A stretch of 64,000 nucleotides of DNA, taken from assembly GCA_030681795.1 (NCBI GenBank), contig JAUXRG010000064.1, positions 227,694 through 291,693 of the forward strand, read 5' to 3'. This document shows, in pieces, positions 8,374 through 15,914 of this stretch. Below the pieces are notes generated by a model. It worked only from the letters and a program-made list of their open reading frames with translations, was not told where the DNA came from and did no database searches. Source of the stretch: Rubrivivax sp. (GTDB lineage: Bacteria; Pseudomonadota; Gammaproteobacteria; Burkholderiales; Burkholderiaceae_C). Each line of letters starts with the position of its first letter. Position 1 is the stretch's first letter. The position numbers and the translations under genes are program-made.

Positions 8374-9747
8374 GTGACACCTTCTTCCGGCCAGCGCCCC
8401 ACCCTGGCGCAGCAGTACCTGCGCCGGCTGTTGTCGCTGTTCGTGGCCTTCGCGGCGGTCATCTTCGCGTCGGAGTTCGGCTTCGTGATGCTGCCGCTGG
8501 CCGAGCGCTCCGCAGATGACCTGGCCGGGCTGATGGTGCTTTCGGCGCAGACCTGGGCCGAACTGCCGCCGCAGACACGCCCGGTATTCGAGGCCGAGCT
8601 GCTGCGCACCTACGAGCTGGCCCTGCGCCCGGGCATGGCCCCGCCCGCCGATACCCACCTGGCCCACGGCTTCTATGTCCGCTTCCTGGAGCAGTCGCTG
8701 GCACAGCGCAGCGGCGCACCCGTATTCCTCGCCAAGGGCCCCGGCCCTCAGGGTGGCAACTGGCTGTGGACCACGGTGACGGCCGGTGGGCAACCGATGG
8801 GCGTGGGCTTTGCCGAGGAACGCACCAATACCCGCCCGCTGTGGAGCCTGGCGGTGGTGCTGCTCGCGGGCACCGGGCTGGCCGCCGCAGCCGCCGTCTG
8901 GCTGGCCAGGCGCATCGCGCAACCGGTGGCCCGCCTCGAACAGGCGGCCGCCGAACTGGCCACCGGGGCCAGCCCGGCCTTGCTGCCGGTGACCGGGTCG
9001 CGCGAGCTGGCTGACCTGGCCAGCCACTTCAACCTGATGACGCTGCAGGTGCGCGAACTGCTCGACGCGCGAACGACATTGCTGGCCGGCATCTCGCACG
9101 ATCTGCGCACGCCCTTGGCCCGCATGCGGCTGGCGCTGGAGTTGCTCACCCTCAAGCCCAGCCCGTCGCTCATCGCCCGGCTCGAGCACGACATCGAGGA
9201 GATGAATGCCTTGATCGGGCAGTTGCTCGACCTGGCCAAGGGGCTGGACCACGAGGCACAGCAGACCTTCGAACTCGGACCCTGGCTGGCCGAGCGGGCC
9301 CTCTTGCACTCGAACTCGCACTCGCACGCGGCACAGGCCGCCGGCACAGGCATCACCGTGGTCTGCCCCACGGGCCTGCGCGTGCAGGCCGCGCGAGGCA
9401 TGCTGGGCCGCCTGGTGGACAACCTGCTGGGCAACGCGCTGCGCTACGCGCCGGGGGCTGTCGAACTCGTGGTGCAGCCGGCGCCGCAGCCGCCTCCGGG
9501 CCGCGTTCGCCTGAGCGTGCTGGACCGCGGCCCCGGCATCCCGGCCGAGCAGATGGGCGCCGTGTGGCGGCCCTTCCAGCGCGTTGAAACCTCGCGCAGC
9601 CCGCAGACCGGCGGCTACGGGCTGGGCCTGGCCATCGTGGGGCAATTGGCCAAGGCGCAGGGCTGGCCGGTGGGGCTGGAGGCGCGCAGCGGCGGCGGCC
9701 TCGTCGCCTGGGTCGAATTGCCCGGCGCGGAGCCACCCACCCACTGA
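8374..9747 (+). CDS. EnvZ-like membrane sensor histidine kinase
   Basis: The 457-residue kinase has a first membrane segment at about 18-38, a periplasmic domain of about 110 residues, a second membrane segment at about 150-172, a HAMP linker starting ARRIAQPVARLEQA, the dimerisation/phospho-acceptor motif GISHDLRTPLARMR with His242, and an ATPase domain with the N box NLLGNALRYAP, DRGPGIP and GYGLGLAIV. The start is GTG 8374, 4 nt after the response regulator stop, so the pair is translationally linked. The signal is unknown; similarity to EnvZ suggests envelope or osmotic sensing. Confidence 0.88.
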   Translation: MTPSSGQRPTLAQQYLRRLLSLFVAFAAVIFASEFGFVMLPLAERSADDLAGLMVLSAQTWAELPPQTRPVFEAELLRTYELALRPGMAPPADTHLAHGFYVRFLEQSLAQRSGAPVFLAKGPGPQGGNWLWTTVTAGGQPMGVGFAEERTNTRPLWSLAVVLLAGTGLAAAAAVWLARRIAQPVARLEQAAAELATGASPALLPVTGSRELADLASHFNLMTLQVRELLDARTTLLAGISHDLRTPLARMRLALELLTLKPSPSLIARLEHDIEEMNALIGQLLDLAKGLDHEAQQTFELGPWLAERALLHSNSHSHAAQAAGTGITVVCPTGLRVQAARGMLGRLVDNLLGNALRYAPGAVELVVQPAPQPPPGRVRLSVLDRGPGIPAEQMGAVWRPFQRVETSRSPQTGGYGLGLAIVGQLAKAQGWPVGLEARSGGGLVAWVELPGAEPPTH

Positions 9748-9750
9748 CGC

Positions 9751-9778
9751 GCGCCCCCGTTCGTGCGCCCCCGTTCGT
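9751..9778. repeat. Two tandem copies of a 14-bp GC-rich unit
   Basis: The unit GCGCCCCCGTTCGT occurs twice head to tail, followed by a degenerate third copy (TCGCCCCGATTCG). It lies in the 71-nt convergent gap between the sensor kinase and the ABC ATPase gene. Confidence 0.7.
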
Positions 9779-9818
9779 TCGCCCCGATTCGCGCGCCGAC
9801 TCGCGGCGCCCTGCCGGC

Positions 9819-10526
9819 CTACAGGGTCAGGCCTTCGCCGGCCTCCTCGTACGTCCGGCCGTCGCGGATGTGGTAGATGCGCTTGAAGGTCGGAATGATC
9901 TTCTCGTCGTGCGTGACCACGATGATGGCGGTGTGGTACTGGGTGGCCATCTGGTTGAGGATGCGCATCACGGCCAGTGCACGCTCGCTGTCCAGCGGTG
10001 CCGTGGGCTCGTCGGCCAGGATCACCGGCGGCCGATTCGCCAGCGCGCGCGCGATCGATACGCGCTGCTGCTCGCCGCCGGAAAGCTCCGAGGGCTGCGC
10101 CTTGGCGCGGTGGCCGACATCCAGCGCCTTCAGCAACTCGACCGCCCGGGCGCGGGATTCGCCGTTGGGGTGCCCGGCCAGCATGGGCAGCAAGGCGACG
10201 TTGTCGGTCACATCGAGGAAGGGGATGAGATACGGCGCCTGGAAGACGAAGCCGATGCTGTCGCGCCGCAAGGCGCGCAGGTCGGCGATCTTCCAGCCTT
10301 CGTCATAGATGACCTGCCCGCCCAGGGTCATGCGGCCGGCCGTCGGCTCGATCACCGCGCCCAGACATTTCAGAAAGGTGCTCTTGCCCGAACCCGAGGG
10401 GCCGATCAGCCCGACGACCTCGCCGGGCGCCACCGTCATATTGACGTCCTTCAACGCCTCGACCGCGGTGTCGCCCTGGCCATACCGCTTGCGCAGGCCT
10501 TCGATGTGGATGCCGGTGGCGGTCAT
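9819..10526 (-). CDS. ABC transporter ATP-binding protein (MacB/DevA-like)
   Basis: The 235-residue ATPase has Walker A GPSGSGKST (42-50), Q-loop FVFQAPYL, signature LSGGEQ (148-153), Walker B VILADEP (168-174), and the H-loop VVTHDEK. It should power the permease encoded 2 nt upstream on the same operon. ATG 10526 is favoured; the frame stays open upstream, but that stretch is inside the permease gene. The family exports lipids, peptides or antibiotics together with a membrane fusion protein; the substrate is not predictable. Confidence 0.9.
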   Translation of the reverse strand: MTATGIHIEGLRKRYGQGDTAVEALKDVNMTVAPGEVVGLIGPSGSGKSTFLKCLGAVIEPTAGRMTLGGQVIYDEGWKIADLRALRRDSIGFVFQAPYLIPFLDVTDNVALLPMLAGHPNGESRARAVELLKALDVGHRAKAQPSELSGGEQQRVSIARALANRPPVILADEPTAPLDSERALAVMRILNQMATQYHTAIIVVTHDEKIIPTFKRIYHIRDGRTYEEAGEGLTL

Positions 10527-10528
10527 GG

Positions 10529-11740
10529 CTAGCCTCCGATCGCCGCGGCCGGGTCGACCTTCAGCGCCACGCGAATGGCCAGCGTGCTGGCCAGCGCGCA
10601 GATCACCATCACGGCCAGCAGGCCGAGCACGGCGTCGCCCGATTCGAGCAGCACGTATTTCGGGAAGATCGGTGCCCACAGCGTGGCCGCCACCTTGCCC
10701 ACGACGAAGCCGATCAGCCCCAGCCCCAGCGACTGCTGCAGGATCATGCCGGCGATGGTGCGGTTGCGCGTGCCGATGAGCTTGAGCACGGCGATCTCGC
10801 GGATCTTGCCCAGCGTCATGGTGTAGATGATGAAGGCCACGATGGCCGCGCTGACGACGGCCAGGATGACCAGGAACATGCCGATCTGCTTGGCCGAGGT
10901 GGCGATCAGCTTGGCCACCAGGATGTCGTCCATCTGCGCCAGCGTGTAGGCCTGCAGATGCTTCCAGCGGCGCACCGTCTGCGCCACGATCTCGACCGCC
11001 ACGCCGGGTTGCAGCTGCACGAGCACGGCATTGACGTTGCGGTTGTTGGTCTGCGAAGCCTGCACGGCTTCCAGCAGCCCGGGCACGCCGGGGCGGTTGA
11101 AGGCCGGGTTGGCCGCGGTGCGGGCACGCTCGTTGACGATGGCGTCGTTGTCCTTCAGGAATTGCGCTTCCTGCGCGTCTTTCAGCGGGATGAAGACCAT
11201 CGGGTCGCCGCCCGAGGAGACCATGCGCTGCGTCAGGCCCACCACGGTGTAGTCGTGCCGGCGGATGCGGATGCGATCGCCCAGCGCAAAGCCGGTCTTC
11301 AGGTCGGCCACGGCTTCGTAGTGGCTGCGCGTGAGCTGCCGCCCGGCCACCAGGTAGGTGGGTTCACCGGGTTGGCCGGGCTCGATGCCCACGACCATGG
11401 TGCGCACATCGGCGCCCTCGCCGACGTCGCCGCGCAGCGCGCGCACCTGCATCGTCAGGTAGGTGACGTTGGCCGCACGCGCCACGCCGGGCAGGCCGAG
11501 CACGCTGCGCACCACGTCGTCGCGCAGGCTGGACGACTCGGCATAGGGGCCCTGCGTCTCCTGCTGCACCACCCACAGGTCGGCGCCGCTGTTGGCGAGC
11601 AGCGCACGGGCGTCGTCGACCATGCCGCGGTAGATGCCGGCCATGCTCAAGGTGGCGCCGATGAGCAGGCCCAGGCCGATGCCCGTGAATACGAACTTGC
11701 TCCACGAGTGCAGGATGTCGCGGCCAGCCAGGCTGATCAT
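10529..11740 (-). CDS. ABC exporter permease (MacB/DevC-like, FtsX fold)
   Basis: A 403-residue permease with an N-terminal membrane helix (about 16-38), a large periplasmic domain of about 230 residues, and three C-terminal helices (about 285-310, 330-350, 370-392), the FtsX/MacB topology. The motif KIREIAVLKLIGTRNRTI after the second helix is typical of the coupling loop that contacts the ATPase. ATG 11740 overlaps the stop of the membrane fusion gene by 4 nt (ATGA). Confidence 0.88.
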   Translation of the reverse strand: MISLAGRDILHSWSKFVFTGIGLGLLIGATLSMAGIYRGMVDDARALLANSGADLWVVQQETQGPYAESSSLRDDVVRSVLGLPGVARAANVTYLTMQVRALRGDVGEGADVRTMVVGIEPGQPGEPTYLVAGRQLTRSHYEAVADLKTGFALGDRIRIRRHDYTVVGLTQRMVSSGGDPMVFIPLKDAQEAQFLKDNDAIVNERARTAANPAFNRPGVPGLLEAVQASQTNNRNVNAVLVQLQPGVAVEIVAQTVRRWKHLQAYTLAQMDDILVAKLIATSAKQIGMFLVILAVVSAAIVAFIIYTMTLGKIREIAVLKLIGTRNRTIAGMILQQSLGLGLIGFVVGKVAATLWAPIFPKYVLLESGDAVLGLLAVMVICALASTLAIRVALKVDPAAAIGG

Positions 11741-12927
11741 GGCGCGCGCTTGACGAGTTGGTCGACGACATCGATGCGGCTGTCGGCGGACAGATCCTTC
11801 TCGCTGTAGACCACGATGCGTTCGCCGGCGCGCAGGCCTTCGAGCACCTGCACCTGGCCGTCCAGGCTGGTCGCGCCGATGCGCACGGGCACGAATCGCA
11901 GGGTGTCCTGCTCCAGGCGCCACACGCCGGTCTGCCCGTCCCGGCGCTTGACGCTGGCGTTGGGCAGCAGGACCGCCTTGGCCGTGGCCGGCAGCTGCAG
12001 CGTGACTTCAGCCATCTCACCCACCGACAGGTCCGGCGGCACGGCATCGAAGGCCACGCTGGCGATGCGCTCTTCAGTCACGCTGTCGCTCAGCGCCTCG
12101 ATGCGTGCCACCTTGCCCGGCAAGGCCCGGGCGGGATCGGAACGCCGCACGACGCGCGCGCTCAACCCGACCGCCAGCCCTGCCGAGCGGCCCTGGTCGA
12201 AGCGCGTCTTGACCCACAGCGAAGCCGGCTCGATCAAACGCAGCACCGCCTGCCCGGCCACCACCGTGGAGCCGGGCTCGGCCTCGCGGCTGACCACCAC
12301 GCCATCGCTGGGCGCGAGCAGGCGCACGTTGTCGCGCTGCTGGCGCAGCCCGGCCTTCTCGGCCGCCAGGCGCTGCAGATCCTGCCGTGCCGCGGCCACG
12401 TTCGCGTCGGTCGCGCCGAGCGCCGCGTCGGCCGAGGCCTGCTCCTGCAGCTTGGCCTCGACCGCGCCGGTGCTCATGAAATTCTTCTCGCCGAGGTCGA
12501 CATAGCGCCGCGCGTTGATCACGGCCAGCTCCTTCTTGGCCAGGGCGTCCTGGCGCTGCGCCTGCGCCGCGGCAACCGCACTGCCGGCGCGCGCGATGGA
12601 CGCATCCAGGGCCGCCAGGCGCTCGTCGAGATCCACGGGATCCATCTCGGCCAGCAATTGCCCGGCCTTGACCGCATCGCCCACATCGACGGCGACCTGG
12701 CGCACCCGCCCGGCGACGGTCGGGCCGATCAGGTACGAACGCCGCGCCTCGACCGTGCCGATGCCGAACAGCGCCGGCGTCAAGCTGCCCTCGGACGCCG
12801 TGATCACGGTGACCCGTGTCGGCGCCAGCGGGCCCGAGCGCATGAAGACGAACCCCAGGCTGACGAGCACCAGCACGCCCAGCGCCACCAGGCCGATCCG
12901 GATGAAGAAGATTTTCGAGAATTTCAT
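11737..12927 (-). CDS. Membrane fusion protein of ABC exporter (HlyD/DevB-like)
   Basis: The 396-residue protein carries an N-terminal membrane anchor (about 8-28), a split biotinyl-lipoyl domain (GTVEARRSYLIGPTVAGRV and LLAPSDGVVVSREAEPGSTV), a central Ala/Gln-rich coiled coil (about 105-200), and a beta-barrel and C-terminal domain (VWRLEQDTLRFVPVRIG). It should link the inner-membrane permease to an outer-membrane channel, which is not encoded here. It overlaps both neighbours by 4 nt: TetR upstream and permease downstream. Confidence 0.9.
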   Translation of the reverse strand: MKFSKIFFIRIGLVALGVLVLVSLGFVFMRSGPLAPTRVTVITASEGSLTPALFGIGTVEARRSYLIGPTVAGRVRQVAVDVGDAVKAGQLLAEMDPVDLDERLAALDASIARAGSAVAAAQAQRQDALAKKELAVINARRYVDLGEKNFMSTGAVEAKLQEQASADAALGATDANVAAARQDLQRLAAEKAGLRQQRDNVRLLAPSDGVVVSREAEPGSTVVAGQAVLRLIEPASLWVKTRFDQGRSAGLAVGLSARVVRRSDPARALPGKVARIEALSDSVTEERIASVAFDAVPPDLSVGEMAEVTLQLPATAKAVLLPNASVKRRDGQTGVWRLEQDTLRFVPVRIGATSLDGQVQVLEGLRAGERIVVYSEKDLSADSRIDVVDQLVKRAP

Positions 12928-13523
12928 GCTGCCTCACCCAAACCACGAAGGAAGATTGCGAATACCCGCCCGGCCTGCGCACGCATCGCCGCCGGCTTGC
13001 CGGTCAATATCGATTGCATGACCAGCCCCTGCACGATGCCGACGAAGAGTGTCGCTGCCGCCTCCTGGTCGAGATCGGCCGGAAGCTGACCCTGCGCCAC
13101 CGCGGCACCCAGCAGGCTCATCAGCAGCTTGCGGTAGCCCTGCAACGTCGCCCGGACCTCCTGCTTGGCCACGGAATCCGCAGGCTGCTGCAGTTCATAG
13201 AAGATGAACCTCGGCACGCCGGGGTGGGCGACGACAAAATTCACATGCGCCTGGAAGACCGCACCGAGCGCGTCCAGCGGCGTGGGCGACGCCACAGCGG
13301 CGCCTTCGAGGGCCTCCAGCATGTGACCACGAACCCACTTCACCACGGCCAGCCAGATCGCGTCCTTGGTGGCGAAGTGCTTGAACAGCGCGCCCTGGGT
13401 CACACCCACGGCCGCGGCGATGTCGCTGGTGGTGATCAGCGCCGGGCTGAGTTCCCGCGCCAGGTGCAGCGCCGCGGCGACGATGGCCGCCTGGCGCTCC
13501 TCGGTGGGCAGTCTGGTTTGCAT
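12924..13523 (-). CDS. TetR-family transcriptional regulator
   Basis: A 199-residue regulator. The N-terminal helix-turn-helix reads SDIAAAVGVTQGALFKHFATKDAIW (shown only in part: SDIAAAVGVTQGALFKHF), the canonical TetR DNA-binding unit at about residues 33-52. The C-terminal ligand/dimer domain is divergent as usual. It is the first gene of the exporter operon and overlaps the membrane fusion gene by 4 nt (ATGA). A 22-bp inverted repeat at 13547-13568, 24 nt upstream of its ATG, is the likely operator, so it probably represses its own operon until the exported compound binds. Confidence 0.92.
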   Translation of the reverse strand: MQTRLPTEERQAAIVAAALHLARELSPALITTSDIAAAVGVTQGALFKHFATKDAIWLAVVKWVRGHMLEALEGAAVASPTPLDALGAVFQAHVNFVVAHPGVPRFIFYELQQPADSVAKQEVRATLQGYRKLLMSLLGAAVAQGQLPADLDQEAAATLFVGIVQGLVMQSILTGKPAAMRAQAGRVFAIFLRGLGEAA

Positions 13524-13546
13524 GAAGAAGGGGCGGTGTCCTTGCA

Positions 13547-13568
13547 GGTAAGTACCTGAACACTTACC
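13547..13568. promoter_or_regulatory. Probable TetR operator
   Basis: Perfect inverted repeat GGTAAGT-N8-ACTTACC, 22 bp, centred about 35 nt upstream of the tetR start codon. Size and position are typical of autorepression by a TetR dimer. It is the only such repeat in the 240-nt gap between tetR and the next gene. Confidence 0.65.
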
Positions 13569-13764
13569 AGTCTACACGCATCGCCACGACCCTGCCGGGA
13601 GCCGGTGAAGTGCCCTCCACCACGGCGGGTTCTGTCCGGCGCGATCTGTGGCCCAATCCCGGGGTCGCGGCCAGGCCGCCAAGTCCAGGCCAAGCACGGC
13701 GGGCACCGGCGGCCGCCCGTTCGCTGCACTGGCCTGGCAAAGCGCAAACCGTTGGAACCCCCCG

Positions 13765-14133
13765 ATGTCGTACCTCGATGACCCCCGCGTGCTCTTCGCC
13801 GCCGAACGCACCTTGCTCGCCTGGCAGCGAACCGCCATTGCCCTGATGGGCTTCGGCTTCGTCGTCGAGCGCTTCGGGCTCTTCCTGCGCATGGTCGGCA
13901 ACCAACCCCTGTCCACGTCGCAACGCGGCTTCTCGCTGTGGCTGGGGGTCGGTCTGCTGTTGATAGGCGCCGGCGTGGCCGTGGTCTCGGCGCTGCAATT
14001 CCGCACCGTCCTGCGCGGCCTGGGCGAGAAGGAAATCCCTCGCGGCTATTGGACCAATCTGGGCGTGTGGCTCAACTTCGTGTTGGCCCTGGTCGCACTC
14101 GCGCTGGCCGTGCACTTCGTGGCCAGTGCCTGA
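13765..14133 (+). CDS. DUF202/YidH-type membrane protein
   Basis: A 122-residue inner-membrane protein with the DUF202 pattern: an N-terminal ERTLLAWQRTAIALMGFGF motif leading into the first membrane helix, a second helix at about residues 56-77 (WLGVGLLLIGAGVAVVSAL), and a third at about 98-120. Function of the family is poorly defined. ATG 13765 (MSYLDDPRVLFAAERT) is chosen because it places the family motif near the N-terminus as usual; the open frame upstream has no conserved features. Confidence 0.78.
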   Translation: MSYLDDPRVLFAAERTLLAWQRTAIALMGFGFVVERFGLFLRMVGNQPLSTSQRGFSLWLGVGLLLIGAGVAVVSALQFRTVLRGLGEKEIPRGYWTNLGVWLNFVLALVALALAVHFVASA

Positions 14134-14198
14134 CGACTGGCCGCCCGGGCGCCTGACCCTGCCACACCGCGTCGCGGCACCCACCGAGCGAGAACCGC

Positions 14199-15008
14199 AT
14201 GTGTGAACTGTTTGCGATGTCTGCGAAGTACCCGAGCACGGTCCAGCTGTCGCTCGAGGAGTTCTCGCGGCACGGCGGCCTGTCCGGCCCGCACAAGGAC
14301 GGCTGGGGCATCGCCTGGTACGAAGACCGCGATGTGAGCCTCGTCAAGGAGGCCTCTCCCGCCGCCCGCAGCGCCTGCGTGCGCTTCATCCAGGGCCAGC
14401 CCTTCGTCACGACGTTCGCACTCAGCCATGTGCGCAAGGCCACGCGTGGCGCCGTGGCCCTGCGCAACTGCCAGCCTTTCGTGCGCGAACTGGGCGGCGC
14501 CTGGCACAGCTTTGCCCACAACGGTGACCTGCCGGGCATCGAGGCCGACGCGTGCCTGCAGCCGCGGGATTTCCGGCCCATCGGCGAGACCGACTCCGAG
14601 CGGGCCTTCTGTGCACTGCTGGATCGGCTGCGCCCCCTGTGGCTTGCCGATCGGGCGCCGGATCTGCAAGCGCGACGGCGTGTGGTCGAGGCCTTTGCCC
14701 GCGAACTGCGCGAGCGCGGCCCGGCCAACTTTCTCTACTGCGACGGCGATGCCCTGTTCGCGCATGCCGATCGACGCCACCACGACGACGGCACGATCCG
14801 ACCGCCCGGCCTGTGGCGCCTGACCCGGCACTGTCCGCAAGGTGGTGAGGTGTCGGCCGCGGGCCTGCACATCGAGGCCCAGGGCGGTGAACAGAACGTC
14901 GTGCTCTTCGCCAGCGTTCCGCTCACTTCGGAGGGCTGGGTGCCCCTGGCGCGTGGCGAGATCCTGATGGCCCGCTGCGGTTTGCTCCAACCAAGCGAAG
15001 GCGCCTGA
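14199..15008 (+). CDS. Class II glutamine amidotransferase (YafJ-like)
   Basis: The 269-residue protein starts MCELFAMS, placing the N-terminal nucleophile Cys2 that class II (Ntn) amidotransferases expose after removal of Met1. Other family signatures are KDGWGIAWYED, ALSHVRKATRG, FAHNGDL (oxyanion region) and ETDSERAFC. There is no synthase domain, so it resembles stand-alone YafJ proteins; the ammonia acceptor is unknown. It is followed by a convergent gene after 17 nt. Confidence 0.88.
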   Translation: MCELFAMSAKYPSTVQLSLEEFSRHGGLSGPHKDGWGIAWYEDRDVSLVKEASPAARSACVRFIQGQPFVTTFALSHVRKATRGAVALRNCQPFVRELGGAWHSFAHNGDLPGIEADACLQPRDFRPIGETDSERAFCALLDRLRPLWLADRAPDLQARRRVVEAFARELRERGPANFLYCDGDALFAHADRRHHDDGTIRPPGLWRLTRHCPQGGEVSAAGLHIEAQGGEQNVVLFASVPLTSEGWVPLARGEILMARCGLLQPSEGA

Positions 15009-15025
15009 GCCCCGGGGCCGGTGAC

Positions 15026-15751
15026 TCAGTCGGACAAGACCCGCAGTTCGATCTCGCCGCCTCTCTCGCCGCCTCTCTCGCCGCCACTCTCGCCGACCCG
15101 GGGCGCCGGGGGGGCCAGCGCGCGCGCCGAGGGCGACCCCAACTCGGCCTGGACCTCCACCTCTTCGCTCGCCGCCGCGCCCTGCCCCATGGCGGCATAG
15201 GCCGCCGCGAGCGCCTCGTCGTCCGAGCTTGGCTGCACCTCCGCCAGCTCGGGGTCTTGGGTGTTGTCGAACACCGCGGCGGTGCGGTAGGCGTCGACCT
15301 CGGCGTCCGGGTCCATGTGCTCGCGGTCGATGATGGATACCGCCATCCTCGAGCGCAGGCTGGCCAGCCCCACCGGTGACCAGTTGGTCACCAGGCCTTC
15401 GAGTTGTTCCAGGGCTCGCTCCAGCACCTCCAGCGGCAGCTTGCGCAGCGCCTTGAGCCCCTTCTTGGCGAGCGCCTGCTCGACGAACACCAGGTGGCGC
15501 ATGGTCTGCCGCGTCTCGGGCAACTCGCCAAGCAACTCGGCGAGCTGTAGTCGCATGACGTCGAGTTCCTGGCGTTCCTTGCGGGCATTGAGCTCGGCGC
15601 GGCTGGCCGGCTTGGTCTTGCCCGGCCGGTCGGCGCGCTCTTCAAGAACGATGTGCACACCATCGTCGGCGCGGCGCAAGGCGATGTCGTGCCTGAAGAA
15701 GGCGGCCACCGCCTGCCGCAGGGGTTGGAAGAATTGGGCCATGGCGCTCAT
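15026..15751 (-). CDS. Unknown protein behind a sigma-28-type promoter
   Basis: A 241-residue soluble protein of no family I can name. The N-terminal 40 residues (AQFFQPLRQAVAAFFRHDI) are amphipathic; residues about 45-130 are helical and charged (KERQELDVMRLQLAELLGEL, cut here at 20, then LEVLERALEQLEGL); the C-terminal third is acidic and low-complexity, ending with three GGER-type repeats. ATG 15751 is used; an in-frame ATG at 15742 is equally possible. A sigma-28-like promoter lies at 15817-15844, so the gene may belong to the late flagellar regulon. Its position downstream of the GGDEF operon fits that. No catalytic motif was found. Confidence 0.65.
   Translation of the reverse strand: MSAMAQFFQPLRQAVAAFFRHDIALRRADDGVHIVLEERADRPGKTKPASRAELNARKERQELDVMRLQLAELLGELPETRQTMRHLVFVEQALAKKGLKALRKLPLEVLERALEQLEGLVTNWSPVGLASLRSRMAVSIIDREHMDPDAEVDAYRTAAVFDNTQDPELAEVQPSSDDEALAAAYAAMGQGAAASEEVEVQAELGSPSARALAPPAPRVGESGGERGGERGGEIELRVLSD
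15047..15098. repeat. 12-bp tandem repeat in the 3' end of the unknown gene
   Basis: About four copies of a 12-bp unit (CTCGCCGCCTCT and variants). On the minus strand they encode repeated Gly-Gly-Glu-Arg tetrapeptides near the C-terminus. Copy number could vary between strains. Confidence 0.75.
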
Positions 15752-15816
15752 TGAAGGTCTAAGGGCTGGGCGGGTCACGGGCGGCGGCGCCGTGGTCGGC
15801 GTCGCTTCTTCACGGT

Positions 15817-15844
15817 ATTTCGGCCGCGCCCGGTTGCGCTTGAG
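15817..15844 (-). promoter_or_regulatory. Sigma-28 (FliA)-type promoter of the unknown gene
   Basis: On the minus strand CTCAAG is followed by a -10 element GCCGAAAT, with exactly 16 nt between the TCA and the GCC. The same spacing is found before flgM, motA, hpt and the HD-GYP gene. The predicted start is about 58 nt upstream of the ATG at 15751. Confidence 0.6.
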
Positions 15845-15845
15845 T

Positions 15846-15865
15846 CGCCTTTGTCACCAAAGGCG
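15846..15865. other. Perfect 8-bp hairpin after the GGDEF gene
   Basis: CGCCTTTG-TCAC-CAAAGGCG forms a perfect stem with a 4-nt loop, 50 nt beyond the diguanylate cyclase stop codon. It has no U-tract on either strand, so it may stabilise the 3' end of the upstream mRNA rather than terminate. It abuts the -35 of the next promoter. Confidence 0.45.
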
Positions 15866-15914
15866 TCGGCGTTCTCACCTGCGGCGGGCGACGACGAGCG
15901 CCCCCACGCAGGGC

